From JANNNF01 sp963772935 (lineage in GTDB: Bacteria > Pseudomonadota > Alphaproteobacteria > Rhodobacterales > Rhodobacteraceae), in the NCBI GenBank assembly GCA_963772935.1, contig CAVYZK010000007.1:248001-312000 (forward strand): a stretch of DNA of 64,000 nt, in the 5' to 3' direction. Positions 19,934-28,944 of this stretch are shown one piece after another. The notes under the pieces were generated by a model, which was given only the letters and a program-made list of their open reading frames with translations, was not told where the DNA came from and ran no database searches. The translations under genes were made by a program, and so were the position numbers. Every line of letters begins with the position of its first letter. Position 1 is the stretch's first letter.

Positions 19934-21268
19934 TCAGGCCTTCATGATGGCGTCTATCGCCTTTGCGGTTTCACCCAGCACCACATCGGCGCTTTCGCCG
20001 TTCAGCACGACGCGCTGCACCAGTTGGGCGATCAGACCGGAATCCACCACTTCGCCGCCCTTGTCGTTCGACTTGTGCGCCGCGGATTCAAACCCAAGGT
20101 TGAAGCCGCCAGCGGCAGCCGACGACATCAGTTCCACTTCCGGGCCGTATTTCTTGATGATCGGGTTTTCCAGATACATCGGGTTGGCGCTGATCGACTT
20201 CAGCACCGGCAGCACATGGCCGGGGGCGGCCAGCAACTGCTTGATGTAACCTTCGGGGTTATACAGGAACGCCGCGAACTTTTTGGCCGCGTCCTTGTTC
20301 TTCGACTGCGCCGGGATGAACACGGACGGAAAATCGTTGAACGTCCACGGTGCGATGTCCTTGGTCATGGTAGGATAGGTCACGCAGGTCACGCTATCCG
20401 CGATGCCGGGGTTTTGTTCGTTCACGTTGGCCAGCACGCGGCCCGCATAAATGCCGGTCGCCGTGGCCCCGCTGACAAAGGCAGTCAGGCTTTCCCCCCA
20501 GCTATAGTTCGTGGCCCCCGGCGGGCAGAATTCCTTCATCGAGGCATAGAATTCCAGCGCGTTGCGCGTGGCCTCAGAATCGATATCCACCGCCAGATCA
20601 GGGGTGAACACCTGACCGCCCGCCTGATGGATCACGCCGATGAAGATCAGCGAGGTCATCGAATTTTGACCATACGGCAGCGGTGCGCCATAAACGCCAC
20701 CTGTCTGCATCGCGGCCACGGCGGTGCGCAATTCATCCCACGTCTCGGGCGCTTTGTCGACGCCGGCTGCTGCCATCAGATCTTTGCGCAGCCACAGCAT
20801 GTTGGCCGCAGAGTTGCCGATGCCGGTGCCAAAGAACTTGCCATCCGCCGCCTTGAACACGTCATTGGCACCGGGATAGTAGTCATCCGCCCCAATCGCC
20901 GCGATCACATCGTCAAAAGGTTCGACCAGACCGTTGGAATAATAGCTGGCTACGGCAAACGACGGCAGGTGAGTGACGATATCAGGCACTTCGCCCGAGG
21001 AGAAAGCGGCGGCAAGCTGCGGCGCATAGCCTTCGTCCGATGTTGTTTCAAAGGCAATCTTGATGCCGGGGTTCAGCGCCTCAAACTGGGCGATCTGGAA
21101 CATATAGGCCTCGACCTGCGCCGGGGATCCTTGCGGCGACCACCACCGCAGGGTCACGTCCTGCGCATGGGCGCGGAACGGCAGCGCAGACAGCATGGTG
21201 GTGGCCGCGAGGCCCTTCAAGGCCCCCCGGCGCGTCATGCCGCCCATCAGAAAACGCGAATTTGTCAT
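19934..21268 (-). CDS. ABC transporter substrate-binding protein, sugar type, Tat-like signal
   Basis: The protein has 444 aa. The start at 21268 is chosen because GAGGGAG lies just upstream; earlier in-frame starts would run into the operator. The N-terminus carries twin arginine (MTRRGALKG) before a hydrophobic stretch ending FRAHAQ, consistent with a Tat signal peptide. The mature protein resembles family 1 solute-binding proteins (LRWWSPQGSP, SGEVPDIVTHL). It heads the leftward operon that includes two permeases, the ATPase and the catabolic genes down to 11.7 kb. The operator at 21300-21324 lies 31 bases before the start. Confidence 0.92.
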   Translation of the reverse strand: MTNSRFLMGGMTRRGALKGLAATTMLSALPFRAHAQDVTLRWWSPQGSPAQVEAYMFQIAQFEALNPGIKIAFETTSDEGYAPQLAAAFSSGEVPDIVTHLPSFAVASYYSNGLVEPFDDVIAAIGADDYYPGANDVFKAADGKFFGTGIGNSAANMLWLRKDLMAAAGVDKAPETWDELRTAVAAMQTGGVYGAPLPYGQNSMTSLIFIGVIHQAGGQVFTPDLAVDIDSEATRNALEFYASMKEFCPPGATNYSWGESLTAFVSGATATGIYAGRVLANVNEQNPGIADSVTCVTYPTMTKDIAPWTFNDFPSVFIPAQSKNKDAAKKFAAFLYNPEGYIKQLLAAPGHVLPVLKSISANPMYLENPIIKKYGPEVELMSSAAAGGFNLGFESAAHKSNDKGGEVVDSGLIAQLVQRVVLNGESADVVLGETAKAIDAIMKA

Positions 21269-21299
21269 CGGTCGAACTCCCTCTGTGATTTTGTTTTTG

Positions 21300-21324
21300 T
21301 TCACATAGCGCACTCTTGTGCGAT
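21300..21324 (-). promoter_or_regulatory. Shared 25-bp operator, copy 1
   Basis: Read on the minus strand it begins ATCGCACAAGAG and ends CGCTATGTGAA, about 19 of 25 positions matching copy 5. The inner CGCAC-N4-GTGCG is a perfect dyad. It lies between the divergent binding-protein gene and the IclR regulator gene, where it could control both. Confidence 0.7.
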
Positions 21325-21451
21325 ATAACACCGATTGCGCCGAGTCTTGCAAGTGTTGATTTCGGAAAATTCAACCTCCCCGCAAGCGCAGGCCTGTGCT
21401 ACGCACAAATTCAAAGGCCCGGCGGTTGCTGCGCGCCCAAGGAGTGATGGT

Positions 21452-22345
21452 ATGGTTGCGAACACGGCCCCCGATGATGAAAATGTTGTCGAAGAAAAGA
21501 CCGCGCTGATGGCCCCCAAGGCACCGCAGCGCAGCGGGTTGATGACGGCCTCGCCGGATTGGGGCGATGATGGCGAAAACGGCGGGCTTAACCCGCGCGA
21601 TTACGTCAGCAGCCTAGCCCGCGGGCTGGAGGTGCTGCGCGCCTTCAACCGCACCGGGCGCAAGATGACCCTGTCGGAAGTGGCGGCTGAAACCGGCAAC
21701 ACGCGGGCGGGGGCGCGGCGGATCCTTTTGACGCTGGTGCATGAAGGCTACGCCGTGGCCGATGGCAAGCTGTTCGACCTGACGCCGCAGGTGCTGGAAC
21801 TGGGCTATTCGGTGCTGTCCTCCAAAGGCGCGTGGGATATCGCCCGCCCCTTCATCGACCACCTGTCCGAAGACCTGCGCGAGTCCGTGTCCGCCGCCGT
21901 GCTGGACAAGTTCGATGTCGTCTATGTCAGCGGCGCGCAATATCACCGGGTGATCTCGGTCGGCATTGCCGTCGGCTCCCGCTTTCCTGCGCATGTCACC
22001 GCCACGGGCCGCGTGCTGCTGTCGGCCCAGCCCGAGGAAATGTGGCCGGGAATTCTGCAGAACATCCCCCTGACCCCGATGACCGACCGCACCGTCACCA
22101 ACCGGACGGAGTTTCGCGCGATACTGGACGATGTGCGCGGCAAGGGCTGGTCGCTGGTGGATCAGGAGTTGGAAATCGGGCTGATGTCCATCGCCGTGCC
22201 TTTGCGCAACGCGCATGGTGGGCTGGTGGGGGCGATCAATGTGGGCGTGCCGACCGTGCGGATGACCCCGGTGGAAATGGTGGAATATATCCTGCCGCGC
22301 CTGCTGGATACCGCGTCCAACATCTCGCAGGCTCTCAAGCGGTGA
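21452..22345 (+). CDS. IclR-family transcriptional regulator
   Basis: The protein has 297 aa from the ATG with AAGGAG eight bases upstream. An unusual 50-residue charged N-terminal tail precedes the winged helix (NPRDYVSSLARGLEVLRAF, about residues 52-110). The effector domain follows, with the IclR signature around LVDQELEIGLMSIAVPLRN. The sequence is PcaR/PobR-like. It is divergent from the transporter operon, and the shared operator copy 1 lies in between. It is the natural candidate for the regulator that reads all five operator copies; this is inference. It converges on the FAD oxidase gene with an 11-base overlap. Confidence 0.92.
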   Translation: MVANTAPDDENVVEEKTALMAPKAPQRSGLMTASPDWGDDGENGGLNPRDYVSSLARGLEVLRAFNRTGRKMTLSEVAAETGNTRAGARRILLTLVHEGYAVADGKLFDLTPQVLELGYSVLSSKGAWDIARPFIDHLSEDLRESVSAAVLDKFDVVYVSGAQYHRVISVGIAVGSRFPAHVTATGRVLLSAQPEEMWPGILQNIPLTPMTDRTVTNRTEFRAILDDVRGKGWSLVDQELEIGLMSIAVPLRNAHGGLVGAINVGVPTVRMTPVEMVEYILPRLLDTASNISQALKR

Positions 22346-23444
22346 ACCGAGCCGGGCTGTAAAGGGCGGCGTCCAGCACGGGCGTCTGCCCGGTGGCAAT
22401 CGCCGCCGCCGCCCGCCCGACCAGCGGCCCTAGGGTATAGCCCGCATCCCCCGGCACCGCGACAATCACCCGGCGCGCGATGCGCCCCAGCACCGTCTTG
22501 CCGTCAATCGTGGTGTTCATCCCGGCCCAGGTGCGGATCACCCGCAGCCCCGCAATGCTGGGCACCAGCCGGGCGGCCAGTGCCACATTCCCCAGCATCG
22601 ACGCCGCCAGCACCCCCGGCACCTGCGCGTTGCCCCGGTTGTCTGCCGCCCAACCGCCGCCAATCACAATCTGCCCGGTGCCGAACTGTTTCAGCGTGAT
22701 CGACCGTTCCGCGTGTTGAATCAGATGGTTGATCTGTGCTGTCGCCGCCTCGGTGATGTTCATATGCAAGGGTTCCGCCCGGCTGGGCACCGCCAGCCCA
22801 AAGCCCGCGACCAATTCCCCCACCCCCCAAGCCGCAGCGACAATCACCTGATCGGCGCGGTAGGTCGTTGTCCCATGGGCCGTGCCGTCCGCCTCCAGTG
22901 CCACGATCTGGTCGGTGACAAACGCCACGCCAAGACTTTCCGCCCGCGCCCGCAACCGCGCGTTTGCGGCCAAGGGGTTCAGCTTGCCTTCATCATGGCA
23001 CAGTTCCGCCCCCACGATCTGCGGGCCGAGCCACGGGGCCAGCCGGTCCAGCGCGGCGCGGTCCAGTATCTCAACCGACAGCCCCTTTGCGCGCTCCCGT
23101 TCGGCCTTCATCTCCAGAAACCGTAACTGCTCGTCCCCCTCGGCCAGCATCAGCCCGCCCTTGCGCACCAGATCGAACGGGCCAAGGGCGGCGTCCAGCC
23201 TTTCCCACTCCCGCACGGCTTGCAGGTACAGCGGCAAGGACGCCTCTACATTCGGGGCCTGATCGGGATACATGCGGATAAAGCGGCTTTGCAACTGCAC
23301 ATGCAGGCTGCCCGCATTGGCGGTGGACCCGGCGTTGATGGCTGCATCCACGATGCGCACGGTTGCCCCCTGTTCGGCGGCGGCAATCGCGGCGGTCACA
23401 CCCGTGACGCCCCCCCCGATGATCAGCAGATCAGGCTTGCCCAT
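22335..23444 (-). CDS. FAD-dependent oxidoreductase, DadA/DAO type
   Basis: The protein has 369 aa. It has the dinucleotide motif LLIIGGGVTGVTAAIAAAE, then STANAGSLHVQLQSRF and a DAO-type C-terminus (WAGMNTTIDGKTVLG, PGDAGYTLGPLVGR). Start ATG at 23444 lies inside the end of the upstream gene (14-base overlap), implying translational coupling. Together with the fused 2Fe-2S/FAD protein it resembles the two components of opine or D-hydroxyproline/proline dehydrogenases, where the DAO-like subunit oxidises a secondary amine. Substrate not determined. A relative is at 30802-31936. Confidence 0.88.
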   Translation of the reverse strand: MGKPDLLIIGGGVTGVTAAIAAAEQGATVRIVDAAINAGSTANAGSLHVQLQSRFIRMYPDQAPNVEASLPLYLQAVREWERLDAALGPFDLVRKGGLMLAEGDEQLRFLEMKAERERAKGLSVEILDRAALDRLAPWLGPQIVGAELCHDEGKLNPLAANARLRARAESLGVAFVTDQIVALEADGTAHGTTTYRADQVIVAAAWGVGELVAGFGLAVPSRAEPLHMNITEAATAQINHLIQHAERSITLKQFGTGQIVIGGGWAADNRGNAQVPGVLAASMLGNVALAARLVPSIAGLRVIRTWAGMNTTIDGKTVLGRIARRVIVAVPGDAGYTLGPLVGRAAAAIATGQTPVLDAALYSPARFTA

Positions 23445-25086
23445 CCAGCGCCTCTTGTGCTGCCAGAATGACGGCAATGCTGACCGGTTTGATCGGCACC
23501 CTTGGCGCGAAATAGCTGCGGTCGTCCAGCGGCTGGCCGGTATGTTCGGCCACCAACCGCGCCGCCACCGGTCCACAGTAGCGGCCCTGACAGCGACCCA
23601 TCCCGACCCTCGTCGCCCGCTTCAACGTGCCCGCATGGCCCGGTTTATCGGCAATCCCGGCGCGCAGATCGCCCAAGGTAATCTCCTCACACCGGCAGAT
23701 GATCGTGGCATCGGGGGCGGTTGTCAGGGGCCGGGGGGCAGGCTGATACATCGCCCACAGCCTGGCCTGAAAACTGCGGTGTTGGCGCAGTTTGGTATGC
23801 AGCGCGGTGGCATCGGGTGGAGCCACCCCCCGGCACACAGCCGCCGCCGCATGCCCGGCAATCTGGCCTTCCACCCCTGCCGCTGGGGCACCGCCAAGGC
23901 CCGCGCAATCCCCCACGGCGAACAGGTTGGGCACGGTCGTCGCCATTGCCGCGTCGCGCGTGCAGCGCAAATGGCCAAAGGCCGGGTCGTATTTCATCGC
24001 GGCCCCAAGCAGGCGCAAAATCTCATTCTGCGGCTCGAACCCGTCGTTCATGCACAGGGCATCCACCAGCACCGACTGCCCGCCACTGAATGTCGCGCGC
24101 AGGGCCCCACCCTCGGCCACCACCGATTGCAGCCCGGTGCCATAGCGCACCGGCACCCCCCGTTTGCGCAACGCGGCGAGCATTCCCACACCCTTCGCCG
24201 CCAGCGCAGGCCCCGCCACGGCCAAAGCCATTGCCGCCAAGGGTTGCGTCAAGGGCGACCCCGCCGCCTCGGCCACCAGCACCACCTGTGCCCCGCCTTC
24301 TGCCAGTTCCCGCGCGACTTGCAGGTTCAGCGGCCCAGACCCACACACCGCGATCCGCTTGCCCGGCAGGGTGCGATAGCTGCGCCACAGCGTTTGCGCG
24401 GCCCCGGTCGTCATCACCCCCGGCAGCGTCCAGCCCGGCACCATGCGCGGACGTTCATAGGCCCCGGTCGCCACAATCACCGTCTTTGGCCGGGCGATCA
24501 AAGCGCCCCCCTGATGTTCGGCCAGAAACAGCAGGCCGTCGAATGCACCCCAAATCTCAACGCCTGCGATGATCTCAACCCCCACCGCAAGCGCCTTGAC
24601 GACCAGCGCCTGCCCTTCGGCCTGCTGAGCATCCAGTGGGCTCACCGACCCGGCGGATTGCTTGTAATACTGCCCGCCTGCCACCTTGCGTTCGTCCAGC
24701 AAGATCACCGACGCCCCGTCCCCGGCCGCGGCAATCGCCGCAGTCAGCCCCCCGGCACCGCCACCAATTACCAGCACGTCGGGCGCGATGTGGCGGGCGG
24801 GCGGTGTCGCAGAGGTGGGCAGATCCACCATAGGCGCAAGCGCCACTTGGGTTTGCACCTGCATGCCGGGGGCAGCGGGTGTCATGCAGGCGCGTTTGTT
24901 CGGCGCGCCATCTACGGTCAGCAAACAATCCTGACACACCCCCATGCCGCAGAAAATGCCCCGCGTGGCCCCCTTCGCAGTTTCCCGAAACTGCCGATGC
25001 CCGGCTTCGGTCAGCGCAGCCGCCAAGGACTGGCCGGGGCGAATGGCGATGGTTTCGCCGTTGAACTGAAAACTCTCAACGCTCAT
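23431..25086 (-). CDS. Fused 2Fe-2S / FAD-NAD / BFD-like oxidoreductase, opine dehydrogenase alpha-subunit type
   Basis: The protein has 551 aa with three modules. Residues 1-90 form a ferredoxin-like 2Fe-2S domain (CGMGVCQDC with a distal cysteine in RACMTP). A pyridine-nucleotide-disulphide-type FAD domain follows (DVLVIGGGAGGLTAAIAAAG, about residue 100, and a second motif AVCGSGPLNLQVARELA). The C-terminal BFD/NirB-like domain has cysteines ICRCEEI and GRCQGRYC. In octopine/nopaline oxidases, D-hydroxyproline dehydrogenases and related enzymes the small 2Fe-2S protein is often a separate subunit; here it is fused. It likely passes electrons with the adjacent DAO-type subunit. ATG overlaps the upstream stop by 11 bases. 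Confidence 0.9.
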   Translation of the reverse strand: MSVESFQFNGETIAIRPGQSLAAALTEAGHRQFRETAKGATRGIFCGMGVCQDCLLTVDGAPNKRACMTPAAPGMQVQTQVALAPMVDLPTSATPPARHIAPDVLVIGGGAGGLTAAIAAAGDGASVILLDERKVAGGQYYKQSAGSVSPLDAQQAEGQALVVKALAVGVEIIAGVEIWGAFDGLLFLAEHQGGALIARPKTVIVATGAYERPRMVPGWTLPGVMTTGAAQTLWRSYRTLPGKRIAVCGSGPLNLQVARELAEGGAQVVLVAEAAGSPLTQPLAAMALAVAGPALAAKGVGMLAALRKRGVPVRYGTGLQSVVAEGGALRATFSGGQSVLVDALCMNDGFEPQNEILRLLGAAMKYDPAFGHLRCTRDAAMATTVPNLFAVGDCAGLGGAPAAGVEGQIAGHAAAAVCRGVAPPDATALHTKLRQHRSFQARLWAMYQPAPRPLTTAPDATIICRCEEITLGDLRAGIADKPGHAGTLKRATRVGMGRCQGRYCGPVAARLVAEHTGQPLDDRSYFAPRVPIKPVSIAVILAAQEALDGQA

Positions 25087-26021
25087 CCTTCGCCCCCATC
25101 ACCCTGTCCCGCACCGCCACCAACTGCGCCACCGCCCGCGCCCGCCATGCCACCCGGTCCGGCAAATCCTGTACCGCAATTACCGCGCGGCGCTGCGCGT
25201 CAACCGACGCTATCAGATCATCCGGCCAGTCACAGCCCACCTCGCCGCGCGATTCCCCCATGGCCCGGTATGCCGGACCCATCCGCGCGGCATGGGCGAC
25301 AATCCCACCGGGCGTGTTCAACTCCGCCGTCTCAAACGGTCCCGACAGGGCCCACCGTGGTCCCAGCCCCATCCGCATCACTTGGTCCAGCCCCGCCACA
25401 TCGACGACGCCGTCCTGCACCAACCGATAGGCCTCACGCAGAACCGCGCCTTGCAGGCGGTTCAGCACAAAGCCCTCAATCTCATGCCCCAAAGTGACCG
25501 CCTCAAACCCCGCCGCATGGAACAGCGCACTCGCCACAGTCCATCGTCGCAGCCAATGTATGGGGCGCGGGCACCAACTCGATCAAGCGCAGCACAGCAG
25601 GTGGGTTGACCGGGTGCGCCACCAGACAGCGCGCCTGATCCGCAGGGTTGGGCAGGATGCGCGACATGGTTATGGCGGATGAGGCGGTGGCGAGAATGGC
25701 CTGCGGCGCCTGCGTCAGCAGTTGCGCGAAAATCGCCTGTTTCACCTCCAACCGCTCTGGCCCCGCCTCGATCACCAGATCGGCCTGTGCCAGCACTGCG
25801 GCGGCATCGGGCAGGCATGTGACCTGCCCGCCTTTGCCCATCGTCAGCCCGGCCAAAGCAATCGCGCGTTGCTGCGACGCGACTCCCCCCAAGGCGGCCT
25901 CGCGCCGTGTGGCATCAGGTTCGGCGACCGTCACCGCAAAGCCCGCGTCCGCAAATACTGCCGCGAAGGACAGGCCGATGGACCCGGCCCCCAGGATCAC
26001 AACTTGTTGCCCGGTTTGCAT
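25076..26021 (-). CDS. 3-hydroxyacyl-CoA dehydrogenase family protein (lambda-crystallin/L-gulonate dehydrogenase-like), one frameshift
   Basis: The NAD motif VVILGAGSIGLSFAAVFA and the typical AHPVNPPAVLRLIELVPAP segment are in the first frame. The C-terminal domain (ASALFHAAGFEAVTLGHEIEG) continues in another frame after about 25537. Removing one base restores a 314-aa protein. I chose 26021 as start (AAGGA nine bases upstream) over 26045, which has no ribosome site and lies next to the operator. Members oxidise hydroxy acids such as L-gulonate, carnitine or 3-hydroxyacyl-CoA. First gene of a three-gene operon driven from operator copy 2. Confidence 0.83.
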
Positions 26022-26048
26022 CGCGGCATCCTTCTGTGCTTGCATCTG

Positions 26049-26073
26049 TTCGCATGACGCACAATTGTGCGAA
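26049..26073. promoter_or_regulatory. Shared 25-bp operator, copy 2
   Basis: This copy has outer half-sites TTCGCA and TGCGAA separated by 13 bases, with the inner perfect palindrome CGCACAATTGTGCG at 26058-26071. It sits between the divergent starts at 26021 (minus) and 26115 (plus), well placed to repress both. Confidence 0.75.
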
Positions 26074-26114
26074 TATATCTGACCTGTATAATCCCGCAAA
26101 AGGAACCGCGCAAC

Positions 26115-26877
26115 ATGACACTGGGGCAAAATCTGAAGGGCCGCCGCGCCATAGTGACCGGGGGTACCGGTGGGCTGGGCCGCGCGATTGCAGATACGCT
26201 GGCGGCCCAGGGCGCCGCGATCACGATTGTCGATCTGGCGCAAGCGTTGCAGGCCCCACTGCCCGAACGATTGGCAAGGGGTGGCAGTCGATCTGGGGGC
26301 ACCCGATTGTCAAACGGCCTTGCGCGAATTGGCGGACCAAATGGGCACGGTCGATATCGTGATCGCCAATGCGGGCGTCGTGCCGCCGTGGCGTGGTTTG
26401 GCGGAACTCGATGGGGCCGAATGGCAGCGGGTGATGGCGATTAACGTCTGGGGCGTGGCCGCGACACTGGGGGCCTTTGCCCCGGCGCTGGCGCGGTCGG
26501 GCCATGGGGCGGCGGTGGTGATGGCGTCGATCAACGGCTACAAGGCCCATGCCAAACAGGCGCTGTATACGGCATCGAAACACGCGGTGATCGGGGTGAT
26601 GCGGGCGGCGGCGCTGGATATGGGCGCGGCAGGCACCCGGGTGAACGCACTTGCCCCCGGGCCGATTGCCACGCCCGCCCTGTTGGCGCGGATGGCGGCG
26701 CGGCACGCGGCGGGCGGGCCAACGCCGGAAGCTGCGCAAAAGGCCATGGCGGCTGACACGGCCCTTGGCGCACTCGCCACCATGGATCAGGTGGCGAATG
26801 CGGCACTGTTTCTGGCGTCCGATGCCTCGGCGGGGATGACCGGGCTGGTGATCCCGGTGGAGGGCGGCTTGGGCTAG
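26115..26877 (+). CDS. Short-chain dehydrogenase/reductase, one frameshift
   Basis: The N-terminal cofactor motif VTGGTGGLGRAIADTLAAQG is in one frame up to about 26275. The rest (VDIVIANAG, ASINGYKAHAKQALYTASKHA with YxxxK, VPVEGG-like C-terminus) is in the next frame. Dropping one base in the GGCAAGGGGTGG stretch gives 253 aa. Its stop overlaps the stop of the convergent isomerase gene (CTAG). Substrate unknown. Confidence 0.83.
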
Positions 26878-27716
26878 GCCTTCAGCGGGGCCCATCCGTG
26901 GCTGGACAGAATGGCATGGCTGGCGCGGATATCGCCATCCGTGTCCACCTCTGGGTTCAGCGCGTCGGTGATGATCTCCATCACCGTGGCCCCGGTATAG
27001 CCGATGTCCTGCAAGGCGGCAAAAGACGGGCCGGGCTGCACCATCCCGGTGCCAAGGCGTTCATGCTTGAAATCGCCATAGCCGGAATCCGAGATGTGGA
27101 CGTTCTTGACCAGCCCGCCCAACAGCCGGATCGCGGCAGCAGGGTCTTCGTGGATGAAGGCGGAATTGCAGATGTCGAAATTGACCCCCACCGAGGGGTC
27201 GATCAGCGCCGCCGTATCCATCATGTCCTGCGCGCTTGGCAAAAACGTGAAGGGCACGTTTTCCAGCAACAGTTGCACCCCCGTCCCCCTGGCATGGGCG
27301 ACCAGCGTTTTCATGCCTTCCACAAACCAGTCCAGCATCCATTGCCGTGGCGGGTTGATCAGGCTGTTCACCGGGCCGGGAATGCAGACGACATAGGGGC
27401 AACCCCATTCGGCGGCCAGATCAATCGCCTCGCGATACCGGTCCAGCGTGTATTCGCGCATCAGACGGTCCACCCCGTTGGGGTTGTTGTCCAGCAGCGG
27501 ATAGCAGAATGAGGTCAGGCTTGCCCCTTCGCCGTCCAGCCACGTTTTATAGTCCCGGCGCTGATCGGCGGTCAGTTCGCGCGGCCAGCAATGCGGCGGG
27601 AAGATCATCATCTCAAACTTGCTGTAGCCAAGGCCGCGCAGATGTTTCAGCGCATCAAGGCCGCTATGGGAATACAGGAAGGGAAAGGTGCTGGCGGCCA
27701 CGTCCAGTTGCGGCAT
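26874..27716 (-). CDS. Sugar phosphate isomerase/epimerase-like TIM-barrel protein (AP endonuclease 2 fold)
   Basis: The protein has 280 aa. Start at 27716 is supported by AAGGAAA upstream. It has the xylose-isomerase-like TIM barrel pattern with metal-ligand candidates in LLLENVPFTF (Glu), VNFDICNSAF (Asp/His region), NVHISDSGYGD (His) and VMEIITD (Glu). Relatives isomerise ketoses, inosose or hydroxypyruvate. Divergent from the old yellow enzyme gene across operator copy 3. Confidence 0.85.
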   Translation of the reverse strand: MPQLDVAASTFPFLYSHSGLDALKHLRGLGYSKFEMMIFPPHCWPRELTADQRRDYKTWLDGEGASLTSFCYPLLDNNPNGVDRLMREYTLDRYREAIDLAAEWGCPYVVCIPGPVNSLINPPRQWMLDWFVEGMKTLVAHARGTGVQLLLENVPFTFLPSAQDMMDTAALIDPSVGVNFDICNSAFIHEDPAAAIRLLGGLVKNVHISDSGYGDFKHERLGTGMVQPGPSFAALQDIGYTGATVMEIITDALNPEVDTDGDIRASHAILSSHGWAPLKA

Positions 27717-27762
27717 GTGATTTCCTTTTCGCTTGTCAGGCCCCTCTGGGCATGTTCCATTT

Positions 27763-27787
27763 GCGCACAAAAGTTACTATAACGCAC
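27763..27787 (+). promoter_or_regulatory. Shared 25-bp operator, copy 3
   Basis: The left half TGCGCACAAAAGTT closely matches the other copies; the right half (ACGCA) is weaker and resembles copy 4. It sits between the isomerase (start 27716, minus) and the old yellow enzyme (start 27847, plus). Confidence 0.6.
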
Positions 27788-27846
27788 GAAACGTCTCGTT
27801 CAATCTGAATCTGCCCCTGACAGGGGCTGTCGTCAAAGGAAGCCCA

Positions 27847-28941
27847 ATGGCTGCTGTCTTGTTTTCGCCGCTTGCCCTGCGCGGGTTGACCCTGCCGAAC
27901 CGGATAACGGTGGCCCCGATGTGTCAGTATATGGCAACGGGTGGCGTGCCGGGGGATTGGCACCTGGTGCATCTGGGGCAATTCGCGCAGTCCGGTGCGG
28001 GGCTGATCATGGTCGAGGCCACGGGGGTCGAGGCTGAGGGACGCATCACGCCGGGTTGCACGGGGCTTTACACCGACGCGCAAGAAGCGGCGTTTGCGCG
28101 GATCATCGGCTTTTGCCGGGGGGTGGGCGATGCCAGGATCGGCATCCAGCTAAGCCATTCGGGCCGCAAAGGCAGCACAGTGGCTCCGTGGGAAGGCGGT
28201 GGTTTGCTGGCGGATGGCTGGGCTGTGCCCGCGCCCTCGGCCGTGCCGTACCTGCCCGACTGGCCCGCACCTGTGGCGTTGGAGGATGATGGTCTGGCGC
28301 GCATCAAGGCGGCGTTCGTGCAGGCAGCACAGCGGGCAGACCGCGCAGGCTTTGATCTGATCGAGGTACATGCGGCGCATGGTTATCTGTTGCACCAGTT
28401 TCTGTCGCCGATCACCAACCACCGGACCGATGCCTATGGTGGATCGGTGGAAAACCGGATGCGCTATCCGTTGGAGGTGTTCGCCGCCGTCCGGGCCGCC
28501 TTTCCCGCCGACAAGCCGGTGATCGTGCGGATATCGGCGACCGACTGGATCGAGGGGGGCTGGGATCTGCCCCAATCGGTGGCGTTTGCTCAGGCGCTGA
28601 AGGCCTTGGGTTGCGATTTGATCCATGTCAGCTCGGGTGGGCTGGACCAGCGGCAGGCGATTGTCCCCGGCCCCGGCTATCAGGTGGATTTTGCGGCGGC
28701 GATAAGGGCCGAGGCCGGGATTGCGACCATGGCAGTGGGCCAGATCACCGATCCTTTGCAGGCCGAAACCATTCTGCGCACTGGTCAGGCCGATGCTGTG
28801 GCCTTGGCGCGCGGGATGCTGTGGAACCCCCGCTGGGTCTGGCACGCCGCCGTTGCCCTTGGGGCCGATATGACCTTGCCCGCCCCCTACGCCCGCTGCA
28901 ACCCCGCGCTGCTGGCCAAACCCTTTGTCACACGGAGCTGA
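27847..28941 (+). CDS. NADH:flavin oxidoreductase / old yellow enzyme family (YqjM-like)
   Basis: The protein has 364 aa from ATG 27847 (AAAGGAAG upstream). FMN TIM-barrel features are visible: TVAPMCQYMA, the HxxH-type substrate pair near QLSHSGRKG and VHAAHGYLLHQFLSP, SVENRMRYPLEV and VALARGMLWNPRW. The Cys after APM and the short barrel point to the YqjM/OYE3 branch. Members reduce activated C=C bonds or demethylate betaines. It is followed after 3 bases by an SDR, so the two form an operon. Confidence 0.9.
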   Translation: MAAVLFSPLALRGLTLPNRITVAPMCQYMATGGVPGDWHLVHLGQFAQSGAGLIMVEATGVEAEGRITPGCTGLYTDAQEAAFARIIGFCRGVGDARIGIQLSHSGRKGSTVAPWEGGGLLADGWAVPAPSAVPYLPDWPAPVALEDDGLARIKAAFVQAAQRADRAGFDLIEVHAAHGYLLHQFLSPITNHRTDAYGGSVENRMRYPLEVFAAVRAAFPADKPVIVRISATDWIEGGWDLPQSVAFAQALKALGCDLIHVSSGGLDQRQAIVPGPGYQVDFAAAIRAEAGIATMAVGQITDPLQAETILRTGQADAVALARGMLWNPRWVWHAAVALGADMTLPAPYARCNPALLAKPFVTRS

Positions 28942-28944
28942 CCC

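Noticed and set aside
19877..21328. Long plus-strand open frame opposite the substrate-binding protein
   Set aside because: The opposite strand has a complete binding-protein gene with signal peptide and ribosome site.
23272..25497. Long plus-strand open frame opposite the flavoprotein genes
   Set aside because: Low-complexity, Pro/Arg-rich shadow of three clear minus-strand genes.
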